Assembly: GCA_945952065.1 (NCBI GenBank)
Contig: CAMFGY010000035.1
Span: 1-45,480 of the forward strand
DNA from: an uncultured Burkholderiales bacterium
GTDB taxonomy: Bacteria > Pseudomonadota > Gammaproteobacteria > Burkholderiales > Burkholderiaceae_C
Direction of reading: 5' to 3'
Length of the DNA stretch: 45,480 nucleotides
Both the position numbers and the translations under genes were made by a program. Below the pieces are notes generated by a model. That model saw nothing but the letters and a program-made list of their open reading frames with translations, searched no databases and was not told the DNA's origin. This document shows, in pieces, positions 10,353-18,842 of this stretch (position 1 is its first letter; each line of letters starts with the position of its first letter).

Positions 10353-10448
10353 GCGCGGCTCCGGGCGGGCCGCGCCGCTGTAAGCAAAGGTTACGTGTCG
10401 CCGGTTCGTTAGCTATTTGGCAAGCAAACCGGGCGAACCCCGGTTTTC
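10353..10448 (+). promoter_or_regulatory. Leader with competing hairpins upstream of the DUF1631 gene
   Basis: The 190-base gap after mscL contains a GCGCGGC/GCCGCGC hairpin (about 10352-10374) and then three segments that can pair in two ways. CCGGTT (10401-10406) is complementary to AACCGG (10427-10432), which can instead pair within AACCGGG-CGAAC-CCCGGTT (10427-10445), followed by TTCT. The second form looks like a weak terminator. This may simply be the mscL terminator, or a leader attenuator for the next gene. Confidence 0.35.
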
Positions 10449-10531
10449 TACGCAATCAACTGAAGCCTTTGGCCTGATACTAGAGGCCCTGAAGACTGTG
10501 GTAGAGAAGCTACAGCCCCGTGTTTGCGACC

Positions 10532-13060
10532 ATGAATTCGCCCGAAATCAAAATCAATCCGCACCTGGACGCCGCCGTCCAGCGCATTCGCACGGCCGCC
10601 GAGCAGGCCGCCGAACGCTGTGCGGAAGGTTTAGGGCTGTCGGCGCTCTCGGCGGGCCAAGCCAAGCGCCGCGATGCCTTGCTCGCCGCGCAATTTCAGT
10701 TTCGCAAGCAGCAGGCCCAATTCGGGCAACAATTCCATCAGCATTTGCGTGAGCAGCTGGTGCAAGAACAAGCGGGCAAGGCGCCAGAAGGGGGCGGAGC
10801 CAAAAAGAAGGACTGGGGCGAGCTCTCGCTGATGGAAGACGAGCAGGTCGACGCCTTGGTGGTGGCCGACCGCATCGGCCTGGCCATCGGCCACCAAAGC
10901 GAGTGGGAGTTGCGAGAAGTCGAGTCCTACATCTTTGGCCTCAGCAGCGGAGAGCGCAATCCGCTTCGGCCCGAGCTGATCGGCCAGGCTTTGCTCGCGG
11001 CAGTCCACGCCCTCAGCGAAGACGCTGAAACGCGGCAAATCTTGATCGACGAACTGACGCGTTCGCTGGCCCTGGAGATGCGCGCCTGTTACGCCGATAT
11101 TGCCGAGTTGTTTCGCAATCGCGGCTTACGCCCGCAGGACTTGCGGGTGCGCGCCCATGATTCGGGCGCCGGCAGCCACGGCTATTCGACCCGCTCGTCC
11201 CCCCTGTCCGATAACGGTCCGCACAGCATGGCGGGCGAATTATCAGAAGCGGCTGGCAATGGCGCACGAATGGGCGCAGCGGCCTCTCGCTGGGGCGGCC
11301 TCCCTGCTGCGATGCCGGGCGTGCGCAGCCATGGCGCAGCCGGCCAGGTTGGTGGCAACAGCATGGGCGTTGTCGATGCGCAATTGATGGACTTGCTGCG
11401 CCGCCTGGCCCATCAGCCCCCTGGAGGCGGCGGTCCCGTCGCTCACGCCAGCGGCGACATGGGCTTTGGGCCCGGCGGCCCCGCACACCCCGACTTCGCC
11501 TACTCTCAGGCGGGCGCATTGCCTCCAGCAACAGGCACCGCCGCGGGCGCCTGGGCGGGCGCGTTCAACCCGGCCAGTACCGAATGGGCGGAAGACTTCA
11601 GTGCGCCCCATTGGCAAGGTGTGGCGCCCCCCAATTTGATCCAGCAGCATCGCGAGGAGCTGCGGCAGGCCGCCACGGGGCGCCTGGACCATATGGTCAT
11701 CGATGTGGTCAGCAGTCTGTTTGACCAGGTCCTGTCGGACCCGAAAGTGCCGCCGCAAATGGCGAGATTGCTGGCGCGCTTGCAACTGCCTGTTTTGCGT
11801 GCCGCCCTGGGCGACCCCAGTTTCTTCTCCTCGCGACGTCACCCGGTTCGCCGCTTCATCAACCGCATGGCCTCGCTGGCCTGCGCTTATGAAGACTTCA
11901 GCGAAGACCCTGGCCGCGCTTTTCTTTCGCATGTGCGCGACTTGGTGCAAGACGTCGCCAATGGCGACTTCGACCGCATGGATGTTTACGAGGGCAAGCT
12001 CGACGCCCTCGAAGCCTTCATCAACGAACAAGTCGCACGCGCACTGAGTGCCAGCACGCAGGCGCAGCAAATCGATGCCGCCAGCCTCTTGGCCCGCAAA
12101 GAAACCGATCTGCGCCTGCAGCAACGCTACACCCAGCAGTTGCAGACGGCTCTGGCGCCGGTGCCGATGCCGGATTTCATCCGCGAGTTCTTGGCCCAGG
12201 TTTGGAGCCAAGCCATTGTGCTGGTGGTGCGCGACGTAAACAGCACGCCCGAGCGCACCCAGCGCATCCGCCAATTCGGCAAGGACCTAGTGATGAGCGT
12301 TCAGCCCAAGGCAGGCAGCGCACAAAGACAGGCCTTCTTGGGCCAACTGCCCTCTTTGATGAAGACGCTCAATGAAGGCCTGGACTTGATCGCCTGGCCG
12401 GAGCCCGCTCGTAAAAAATTCTTCGCCCTGCTGCTGCCCGCCCATGCGGAGTCCCTGAAGGGTCAGGCCCTCAGTGCGCTGGAGAGCAATTTGCTGATCA
12501 AGCAATTGGAAGGCGTGTTTGGCATGGCGCCGCCGGTTGAGCAAGACCTGGGCGCGGAGGCCAGCAGCAGCTTGCCTCAAGACCTTGATTTGGGTGAGCG
12601 CTTGTCTGCGGCCGAAGCCAAGAGCCTGGGCTTGATCAAAGAGTCTGGCGTCAACTGGAATGGCGAGGTCGATATCGACTTGAGCGCCGAAGCCCCCTTG
12701 CAAGCGGTGGACATCAGCATCGACGGCCTGCCGGCGGCGACCGAAGCGCCCGAACCCAGCGAGGGTGAACTTCTGATCGACCATCTGCAACTCGGCTTTG
12801 CCTACCAGATGTACACCGGCAACAAGGGCGAGGAAGGCTGGCACAAGGTGCGCCTGGCCCACATCAGCGCGGGACGCAGCTTCTTCATCTTCACCCAAGG
12901 GGCCAAGCATCAAGAGACCGTCACCATGACGGCCCGCATGCTCAAGCGCCTGTGCGAGTCCAAGCGCATGCGCGCCTTTGAAAACGCCTATTTGATGGAG
13001 CGCGCCATTGCGCGCGCCCGCAAGCAACTGGCTGCGCTGGGCACCGGCAAACCCCATTGA
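10532..13060 (+). CDS. DUF1631 family protein
   Basis: A large protein of 842 aa that I place in DUF1631, a family found mostly in beta- and gammaproteobacteria with no settled function. It has no signal peptide or membrane segment, so it is probably cytoplasmic. Order of parts: a helical N-terminus rich in Gln/Ala/Glu (1-120); an acidic region including VADRIGLAIGHQSEWELREVE; a Gly/Ala/Pro-rich low-complexity linker (about 220-360); then a helical core with FINRMASLACAYEDFSEDPGRAF and RDLVQDVANGDFDRMDVYEGKLDALEAFI. A C-terminal compact module (EEGWHKVRLAHISAGRSFFIFTQGAKH) resembles the beta-rich region of PilZ-like or stress domains, but I see no clear PilZ motif. A GTG at 10520 is an alternative start with AGAGAAG upstream. 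Confidence 0.8.
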   Translation: MNSPEIKINPHLDAAVQRIRTAAEQAAERCAEGLGLSALSAGQAKRRDALLAAQFQFRKQQAQFGQQFHQHLREQLVQEQAGKAPEGGGAKKKDWGELSLMEDEQVDALVVADRIGLAIGHQSEWELREVESYIFGLSSGERNPLRPELIGQALLAAVHALSEDAETRQILIDELTRSLALEMRACYADIAELFRNRGLRPQDLRVRAHDSGAGSHGYSTRSSPLSDNGPHSMAGELSEAAGNGARMGAAASRWGGLPAAMPGVRSHGAAGQVGGNSMGVVDAQLMDLLRRLAHQPPGGGGPVAHASGDMGFGPGGPAHPDFAYSQAGALPPATGTAAGAWAGAFNPASTEWAEDFSAPHWQGVAPPNLIQQHREELRQAATGRLDHMVIDVVSSLFDQVLSDPKVPPQMARLLARLQLPVLRAALGDPSFFSSRRHPVRRFINRMASLACAYEDFSEDPGRAFLSHVRDLVQDVANGDFDRMDVYEGKLDALEAFINEQVARALSASTQAQQIDAASLLARKETDLRLQQRYTQQLQTALAPVPMPDFIREFLAQVWSQAIVLVVRDVNSTPERTQRIRQFGKDLVMSVQPKAGSAQRQAFLGQLPSLMKTLNEGLDLIAWPEPARKKFFALLLPAHAESLKGQALSALESNLLIKQLEGVFGMAPPVEQDLGAEASSSLPQDLDLGERLSAAEAKSLGLIKESGVNWNGEVDIDLSAEAPLQAVDISIDGLPAATEAPEPSEGELLIDHLQLGFAYQMYTGNKGEEGWHKVRLAHISAGRSFFIFTQGAKHQETVTMTARMLKRLCESKRMRAFENAYLMERAIARARKQLAALGTGKPH

Positions 13061-13109
13061 GTCAAAAAGGCCTGCAGCAATGCGGGCCCATCAGGCAAAC
13101 CGGCCCGAC

Positions 13110-14147
13110 TCAGGCCAGCAAGCGCCGCGCCATGCGAATCGCAGCACGCATGCTGGAGGAGTCGGCCCGCCCGCTCCCAGCCAGATCAAACGCAGTGCCG
13201 TGGTCCGGGCTGGTGCGCACAAAAGGCAGACCCAAGGTCACATTGACGCCCTGCTCCACACCCAAATACTTAACCGGAATCAGGCCGTGGTCGTGCGTCA
13301 TGGCGACCACCACGTCGAAAGCACCTGGTCGGGCCTCGGTGTGACGCGCCCGCATGAAGACCGTATCGGGCGCATGGGGGCCGCTGGCATCAATGCCTTC
13401 CGCACGGGCCAATGCAATGGCGGGCGCAATGTGTTGAATCTCTTCGTCCCCGAACAAGCCGCCCTCGCCGGCATGGGGATTGAGCCCGGCCACCGCGATG
13501 CGCGGCCGCGCCACACCAAAGCGCCGCAGCGCGGCATCCGCAATTCGCACGGTCTCCAAAACAATGGCGCAGTTGATTTGCTCAATGGCCTTGCGCAAGG
13601 AGCAATGAATCGTCACCAACACCGTGCGCAACTCCTCATTGGCCAGCATCATGCGCACCGGCTTCAACGCCCCGCCCTGTGCAGCCAGGGCTTGCAGCAT
13701 TTCCGTATGGCCGGGGAAGTCCACCCCCGCTGCATGCAAAGCCTCTTTATGAATGGGCGCGGTGACCAAACCCGCCGCGTCGCCGGACTGAATCAAGCCC
13801 ACCGCAGCTTCAATGCAACGCGCCGCCGCAGCACCCGCGCGGGCATCGATCTGACCCAATGGGCAGGACAATAAATCTGGGGGCAAGCCCTCGGGTTGCC
13901 ACACCGGCAAGCAGCTTGGTGGCAAGCCTGCCGCCGCTTGCCAGTCCGCCGGCGATTCGAGTGTCACCACCGGCAATTGCAGGCCAAGCCGCTGCAATGC
14001 TCGCCGCATCACGCCCGGGTCACCGACCACACAGAGTCTTGTGTCCTGCTCCACAGCCAAGGCAGCCGCCAAGACCTCCGGGCCGATGCCGCAAACATCG
14101 CCCATGGTCAGCAAGAGCATTTGTGGGCCCACGGACTTGCCGCTCAT
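13110..14147 (-). CDS. pdxA: 4-hydroxythreonine-4-phosphate dehydrogenase
   Basis: The enzyme of de novo pyridoxal phosphate synthesis that oxidises 4-phosphohydroxy-L-threonine with NAD; 345 aa, of usual length. It begins with the typical LLTMGDVCGIGPEVLAAAL. The three metal-binding His regions are present: DFPGHTEMLQ, AGLNPHAGEGGLFGDEE and AMTHDHGLIPVKYLG. The end VRTSPDHGTAFDLAGSGRAD is also characteristic. Its ATG overlaps the stop of the upstream Nif3-like gene by 4 bases (ATGA), implying translational coupling. It faces the DUF1631 gene tail to tail. Confidence 0.97.
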   Translation of the reverse strand: MSGKSVGPQMLLLTMGDVCGIGPEVLAAALAVEQDTRLCVVGDPGVMRRALQRLGLQLPVVTLESPADWQAAAGLPPSCLPVWQPEGLPPDLLSCPLGQIDARAGAAAARCIEAAVGLIQSGDAAGLVTAPIHKEALHAAGVDFPGHTEMLQALAAQGGALKPVRMMLANEELRTVLVTIHCSLRKAIEQINCAIVLETVRIADAALRRFGVARPRIAVAGLNPHAGEGGLFGDEEIQHIAPAIALARAEGIDASGPHAPDTVFMRARHTEARPGAFDVVVAMTHDHGLIPVKYLGVEQGVNVTLGLPFVRTSPDHGTAFDLAGSGRADSSSMRAAIRMARRLLA

Positions 14148-14893
14148 GCCGGATTCTCGATTTCGATGAACTGCTGCGTCACGCCCAAATCCAAGGCCAA
14201 AGCCTGACCCAGGGCTTGAATGCCATAACGCTCGGTCGCATGGTGACCCGCGGCCACAAAAGCCACGCCGGTTTCTGCGGCCAAATGCGCCTGAGGCTCG
14301 GACACTTCCCCCGTCACAAACAAATCGGCCCCTGCCTCAATGGCGGCCTCAAAATAGCCTTGAGCCCCGCCCGTGCACCATGCCACACGCTTGATTGCCC
14401 GCCCATCACCCGGCAACAGCACAGGCTGGCGCCCCAGTTGTGTCGCGATATGTGTGCCCAGGTCTTGCAAGCGGGAGGGCGCTGCCGCTGAGCCGATGAA
14501 ACCCAGGTCTTGCTCGCCAAAGCGGGCCTCGGCCTGCCAGCCCAAGATGCGCCCAAGTTGCGCGTTATTGCCCAGCTCGGCATGCGCATCCAGCGGCAGG
14601 TGGTAGGCGAATAGATTGACGTCCGCTTGCAGCAGCCGCGCCAGGCGTTGCTTCATCCAGCCCGTCACTCGCCCGTCTTGGCCGCGCCAAAACAGACCGT
14701 GGTGAACCAAAATAGCGTCAGCGCCGGCAGCGATGGCGGCCTCAATCAAGGCCAAACTTGCAGTCACCCCGCAGACGATGTGTTTGATCTGCGCGCGCCC
14801 TTCGACTTGCAAACCGTTCGGCCCATAATCCTTGAAACGCTCCACCTGCAGCAATTGGTTCAGGTGGGTCTGGAGGTCTTGACGCTGAGTCAT
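14144..14893 (-). CDS. Nif3-like dinuclear metal centre hexameric protein
   Basis: NIF3/YbgI-family (GTP cyclohydrolase 1 type 2-like) protein, 249 aa. The family forms hexameric rings with a dinuclear metal site; its physiological substrate is not settled. Visible metal-site regions are ILVHHGLFWRG and VAAGHHATERYG, with FVTGEVSEPQAHLAAE before the last. The N-terminus RQDLQTHLNQLLQVERFKDYGPNGLQVEG is typical. The open frame runs far upstream over the protease gene, but the ATG at 14893 matches family starts. Divergent from the Deg-type protease with only 42 bases between, a frequent Burkholderiales pairing. Confidence 0.93.
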   Translation of the reverse strand: MTQRQDLQTHLNQLLQVERFKDYGPNGLQVEGRAQIKHIVCGVTASLALIEAAIAAGADAILVHHGLFWRGQDGRVTGWMKQRLARLLQADVNLFAYHLPLDAHAELGNNAQLGRILGWQAEARFGEQDLGFIGSAAAPSRLQDLGTHIATQLGRQPVLLPGDGRAIKRVAWCTGGAQGYFEAAIEAGADLFVTGEVSEPQAHLAAETGVAFVAAGHHATERYGIQALGQALALDLGVTQQFIEIENPA

Positions 14894-14935
14894 GGGCGTG
14901 TGCTGTAGAGAGTTTTTAAGAATAAAGGTGAGGAT

Positions 14936-16117
14936 GTGCGCAGACTTTGGTTGATTTTCGCTCAGGCCACAACGGTCAGTTTGGCCGCACTGTTTGTGAT
15001 CAGCACGCTCAAGCCGCATTGGCTGCACGCCTCCAGCGAAAAGCATGAGTCGCTCGGCCGCATCCCCGTCTTCGCCACGGTGGAAACGCCAGCAGGCGCA
15101 GCCAGCGCCGTCAACGCCTCCCCACGCGCCGGCTACAGCCTGGCGGCCAAACGCGCGGCGCCCGCCGTGGTCAGCATCACGGCCAGCAAGGCGCCCTCGC
15201 GCAGCGCCAGTGGCCAAGACCCTTGGTACAAATTCCACTTTGGCAAGCGCGGCCGCCAAGAAGACGCCAGTCCGCAAACCGGCCTGGGCTCGGGCGTGAT
15301 CGTGTCGCCCGACGGCTATTTGCTGACCAACAACCATGTGGTGGAAGGTGCTTCCGATATCGAAGTCATGCTCAGCGATGGTCGCCAGGCCCGCGCCACC
15401 TTGGTCGGCACCGACCCCGAAAGCGATGTTGCGGTCCTCAAAATTGACCTGGATCGCCTCCCCGTGATTCGCCTCGGCAATGTCGACACCTTGGCTGTGG
15501 GCGATGTGGTGCTGGCGATTGGCAACCCGTTCAATGTGGGTCAGACTGTCACCTCAGGCATTGTGAGTGCACTGGGCCGCAGCCAGCTGGGCATCAACAC
15601 GTTTGAGAACTTCATCCAAACCGACGCCGCCATCAATCCCGGCAATTCAGGTGGAGCACTGGTCGATGCCGAAGGCAATCTGGTCGGCATCAACACCGCC
15701 ATTTACTCGCGCAGCGGCGGCAGCTTGGGGATTGGCTTTGCCATCCCCATCAGCTCGGCGCGCCAAGTGATGGAAGCCTTGGTGCAAAACGGCCAAGTCG
15801 CGCGCGGTTGGATTGGCGTGCAGACCCGCGAGCTGACCCCGGAGTTCGCCGAAGCCTTCAAGCTGCCCGTGAGCGAAGGCGTGTTGATCAGCGGCGTGTT
15901 GGCCAATGCCCCCGCCGCCAAAGCGGGCGTGAAGCCGGGCGACGTGTTGACCCAGGTCGGCAACACATCGATTCAATCGCCAGCCCAGCTGCTCAGCGCC
16001 GTGGCCGCGCTCAAGCCAGACACCGCCACCACCTTGGCCATTTTGCGCGGCACGCAAAAGCTCGAGCTGCCCATCACCGTGGCGCAAAGGCCTAAACCGC
16101 AGGCCGAGCGCAATTGA
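14936..16117 (+). CDS. Trypsin-like serine protease with PDZ domain (DegS/DegQ type)
   Basis: S1C-family periplasmic protease of 393 aa, probably held in the inner membrane by the N-terminal segment (LIFAQATTVSLAALFVISTL). Catalytic triad: His134 in LTNNHVVEG, Asp164 in ESDVAVLK and Ser238 in NPGNSGGALVD. One PDZ domain follows (about residues 295-385), making it closer to DegS/AlgW than to two-PDZ DegP, although DegQ-like roles are possible. A Ser/Ala-rich linker lies at 50-90. It starts with GTG at 14936, preceded by AAGGTGAGG at good spacing; the nearby ATG is out of frame. No rseA or sigma-E genes are close. Confidence 0.93.
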   Translation: MRRLWLIFAQATTVSLAALFVISTLKPHWLHASSEKHESLGRIPVFATVETPAGAASAVNASPRAGYSLAAKRAAPAVVSITASKAPSRSASGQDPWYKFHFGKRGRQEDASPQTGLGSGVIVSPDGYLLTNNHVVEGASDIEVMLSDGRQARATLVGTDPESDVAVLKIDLDRLPVIRLGNVDTLAVGDVVLAIGNPFNVGQTVTSGIVSALGRSQLGINTFENFIQTDAAINPGNSGGALVDAEGNLVGINTAIYSRSGGSLGIGFAIPISSARQVMEALVQNGQVARGWIGVQTRELTPEFAEAFKLPVSEGVLISGVLANAPAAKAGVKPGDVLTQVGNTSIQSPAQLLSAVAALKPDTATTLAILRGTQKLELPITVAQRPKPQAERN

Positions 16118-16220
16118 CGCGCCGCCCTGGTTGACGACAGTCCTACCAGCGTTCCGGCTTCAGTCATCAGACAGGGCTCAACGCAGCGCCGCTTGTACTT
16201 CAGGCCTCAGCGTCAACTTG

Positions 16221-16823
16221 GTGCCCGGAGCGGTCTTTGCTGGGCAGTTCTTGCGCGCACTTGGGCTCGGCCCGCCGCCGGGCTCATGGTGCCCGGGTCG
16301 GCTCTGGCGAGCCGACTGCCCTCGGTGCTCACTGCGCGGGTCAGCGGCGGCAAACTCGCTCCGCGAGCAATGCTCGCTGCGCTCAAACAAGTGCCGCCAA
16401 GTCAGAAGTTGATGCGCGCTGCGCGCGCCTGACCCGCTCCGCTGCGCTCTCGGCCGGTCACAAATCGCCCGTCGGCGGGCCGAGCCCAAGCGAGTCGGGC
16501 GTTTGGCGCGGTGGTGGAAGCCGTTCCTTCGCGATGCAAGCGCACGGTAGCCCGGGGCGTTGCTGGGCGATTTGTGAGGGGCTGAGCAGCGCAGCGACTT
16601 GGGGCGCGCGCGCAGCGCGCTTCAACTTCTGACTTGGCACCGCATGTTTGAACGGAACGAGCGCAGCGAGTGCAGTGAGTTCGGTGCCGGCCCCAAGTCG
16701 CGAGCAGCGCAAGGCAGTCGGCCCGCCAGGGCCGACCCCCGAGCCATGAGCCCAGTGACGCCCCGGGCTGCCGGGCCCCCCGCAACAGCCCCAACAGCAT
16801 CAACGAGAGACCGCTCCGGGCAC
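16221..16823. repeat. About 600-bp imperfect palindromic intergenic element
   Basis: The 840-base gap between the protease and the methyltransferase is filled by two inverted arms (16221-16470 and 16565-16823) around a 94-base centre. Matching blocks, in the same order in both arms: 16 of 16 at the outer ends (16221-16236 / 16808-16823); 35 of 41 at 16280-16320 / 16713-16753; 31 of 32 at 16397-16428 / 16606-16637; 13 of 13 at 16458-16470 / 16565-16577. The stretches between the blocks have drifted. A further copy of the AGCCCGGGGCGT block lies in the centre at about 16548-16560 and inverted near 16758. ORFs here lie in many frames on both strands and read as low-complexity Arg/Ser/Ala; none is credible. 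I see no transposase and no target-site duplication. It looks like two copies of a dispersed intergenic repeat in opposite orientation, or a miniature palindromic element. Confidence 0.85.
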
Positions 16824-16958
16824 ATGGCCGCCCCTAAGCCTGGCAGCTCGCTCTGCCCTTCGGCTGAGCCTGGCCTTGAAACCCAAGCCGCCTCTGCGGA
16901 GGCTTAGCGACAATACGGCCTCTTTTGCTTGAAGCGCCCGACCCGCCCCTTTGTTGAC

Positions 16959-17906
16959 ATGCAAGCCCTGCTCGACGCCATTGCCACCATGGCCCTGCCC
17001 GCTGAGGCTCAGCGTATTTTTCATGGCCGTGGGGGCCGTTATCCGGGCTGCGAGCAATGGTCGCTGGATGCCTATCCGCCGGTGCTGGTTTTGACCAGCT
17101 TCGAGCCCTGCGACGATGAGGCGCTGGCTCGCATCCATGCAGCACTTGCGGCGCGCTGGCAAGACCTGGCCCCGGGGCAGGCCCTGAACTGGGTGTTTCA
17201 ATGCCGCGCCGAAGGGCAGCTCAGCCAAACCCGCTTGATGGCCGGCCAGGTGCCCGAGGCGCATGAGGTCTCAGAGGCCGGGGCCCGCTACCAGGTGCAT
17301 GTGTTGAAAGGCCAGAACCATGGCCTGTTTTTGGACATGGCCGAAGGCCGGCGCTGGGTGCGTGACTTCGTTCAACAGCGGCACGCCCAACAACCGGGCG
17401 TGAAAGTGCTGAACCTGTTCGCTTACACCTGCGCCTTCTCCGTGGCCGCGCTGCAAGCCGGGGCACAGCAGGTCATCAATGTGGACATGAGCGCCGGCGC
17501 CTTGGCGATTGGCCGCCACAACCACCGGCTCAATGCCCTGCCTACTGGGGCGGAGGCGGGGGCCAGCTTTTGGGCCCATGACATCTTCAACTCCTGGGGC
17601 AAGATCAGCCGCAAAGGGCCTTATGACCTCATCATCCTGGACCCGCCCAGCTATCAAAAAGGCAGCTTTGTGGCGACCAAGGACTATGCCCGTCTGATGC
17701 GCCGCCTGCCCGACTTGCTGCGCTCGGGCGGCCATGCCCTGCTGTGCCTGAACACCCCCAAGCTCGACTGCGCCTTTTTGCAAGAGCAGATGCAAGCCTT
17801 GGCGCCGGACTTGCAATTCCTGGCGCGTGTGCCCAACCCAGCAGTGTTTGCCGATGTGTCGGAGGAGCGCTCGCTGAAGGTACTGGTTTACAAAAACTCG
17901 GACTGA
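16959..17906 (+). CDS. SAM-dependent methyltransferase, RlmI/RlmK-like
   Basis: A class I methyltransferase of 315 aa from the ATG used (a TTG at 16929 would give 325). The SAM site is VLNLFAYTCAFSVAALQAGA, followed by an acidic loop VINVDMSAGAL, and the catalytic motif is LIILDPPSYQKGSF, typical of COG1092 enzymes that methylate 23S rRNA cytosine (RlmI) or guanine (RlmK/L). The N-terminal PUA domain of RlmI is absent, so the rRNA target is unsure. Neither possible start has a clear ribosome site. Its end overlaps the end of the convergent cupin gene by 19 bases. Confidence 0.85.
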   Translation: MQALLDAIATMALPAEAQRIFHGRGGRYPGCEQWSLDAYPPVLVLTSFEPCDDEALARIHAALAARWQDLAPGQALNWVFQCRAEGQLSQTRLMAGQVPEAHEVSEAGARYQVHVLKGQNHGLFLDMAEGRRWVRDFVQQRHAQQPGVKVLNLFAYTCAFSVAALQAGAQQVINVDMSAGALAIGRHNHRLNALPTGAEAGASFWAHDIFNSWGKISRKGPYDLIILDPPSYQKGSFVATKDYARLMRRLPDLLRSGGHALLCLNTPKLDCAFLQEQMQALAPDLQFLARVPNPAVFADVSEERSLKVLVYKNSD

Positions 17907-18373
17907 CGAACATCCGCCCAATCCACCAGGACCTCTTCACTGCCGTTCATGTACAAGCGTTTGCGCAGTTTCGGATAGTCACAGACATCCAGGACCAACT
18001 GGGTTCGCGCCGCAAGAAATACCAAAGGCTCTGTGCCGGAGTTGCGCAAGGTATGAGCCTCGCCACCAGCCGCAAAGCCTAGAAAATCTCCCGGGCCCAG
18101 CGTGTAGCACTCGCCTTCAATTTCCGCCTGTCCTTGTCCCGAAAGTATGAACAGGCACTGCTCCTCGTACAAATGACGGTGATATTCCCAAGCTTGCCGC
18201 CCGGCTTGCAGCGTGAGCAGTTGAACGCCCAAAGCCTTCATGCCCGTCGGGGCCGACAAGGATCGGCTTTCTCGCACGGCCTGTGCATTGAGCGCGTGGG
18301 TTTTGCTTCGCTCGGGCAAGGCCGCGATCTTGTCGGCTTTGAGCAGGCTGAGGGGCTGGCGACGGGACATCAT
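17888..18373 (-). CDS. Cupin domain protein
   Basis: A cytoplasmic single-domain cupin of 161 aa. The double-stranded beta-helix pattern is visible as GVQLLTLQAGRQAWEYHRHLYEEQCLFILSGQGQAEIEGE, then YTLGPGDFLGFAAGGEAHTLRNSG, with the metal-site residues His-His-Glu-Glu in EYHRHLYEEQ and His in EAHTL. The substrate is unknown; such proteins may be isomerases, dioxygenases or sensors. It lies 10 bases downstream of the DUF2917 gene and is probably co-transcribed with it. It overlaps the convergent methyltransferase by 19 bases. The start at 18373 (ATG) is preferred over a TTG one codon upstream. Confidence 0.85.
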   Translation of the reverse strand: MMSRRQPLSLLKADKIAALPERSKTHALNAQAVRESRSLSAPTGMKALGVQLLTLQAGRQAWEYHRHLYEEQCLFILSGQGQAEIEGECYTLGPGDFLGFAAGGEAHTLRNSGTEPLVFLAARTQLVLDVCDYPKLRKRLYMNGSEEVLVDWADVRQSEFL

Positions 18374-18383
18374 CAAGGCCCGA

Positions 18384-18719
18384 TCAGGTCGAGGGCTGCA
18401 GCGAGGCCCAGCTTGGCGCGCGTGAAGGCGGTTTTACAGGGACGGCAGCTTTGATCTTGCAAGAGCTGGGCGGCACCAAGAGTTGAAACGCAGCGGCCGG
18501 CCAGGCCTCCACCACCCATTGGCTGCCCGAAGCCAGGTGCAGGCTGTCACCGGCTTGCAACCAAATGTCTTGCGCCGGAGCCTGGGCGCTGCCTTGGCCG
18601 GTCAACCAAAGCCGGCCTTGGCTGACGCTGAGTTCGCGGGCCCCGGGTCCGATGGGCAGACTCAAAACCTCGCCCGGCGCCAAGCGCCACAGTGCTTGTT
18701 GTTCTTGCAAATTGCTCAT
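18384..18719 (-). CDS. DUF2917 family protein
   Basis: A small protein of 111 aa without signal peptide. It fits DUF2917, a short cupin-like beta family common in Burkholderiales and usually divergent from a GcvA-type LysR gene, as here. Typical text is WRLAPGEVLSLPIGPGARELSVSQGRLWLTGQG and DIWLQAGDSLHLASGSQWVVEAW. The C-terminal Lys/Pro/Ser tail is probably flexible. Its function is unknown. It shares a short divergent region (18720-18842) with the LysR gene, which may regulate it. Confidence 0.75.
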   Translation of the reverse strand: MSNLQEQQALWRLAPGEVLSLPIGPGARELSVSQGRLWLTGQGSAQAPAQDIWLQAGDSLHLASGSQWVVEAWPAAAFQLLVPPSSCKIKAAVPVKPPSRAPSWASLQPST

Positions 18720-18842
18720 GACTACACTCCCCTGTCAGCACCACCAAGATTGCGGCGATTTGCAACTGACAGGCCTGAATGCTAGGGATCACCGCGCCCA
18801 AGGTCCAATGAGATCGGCGCCAGAGATTGATACCATTTGCGC

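Noticed and set aside
16221-16823. The palindrome as a complete insertion sequence or MITE
   Set aside because: The outer ends match but no target-site duplication is seen and no transposase is present; kept as a repeat of unknown kind.
16131-16907. Several 60-150 aa ORFs in the palindromic region
   Set aside because: They occur in almost all frames on both strands and follow the inverted repeat; low-complexity Arg/Ser/Ala text, no ribosome sites. Similar text in the two arms reflects the DNA repeat, not a protein family.
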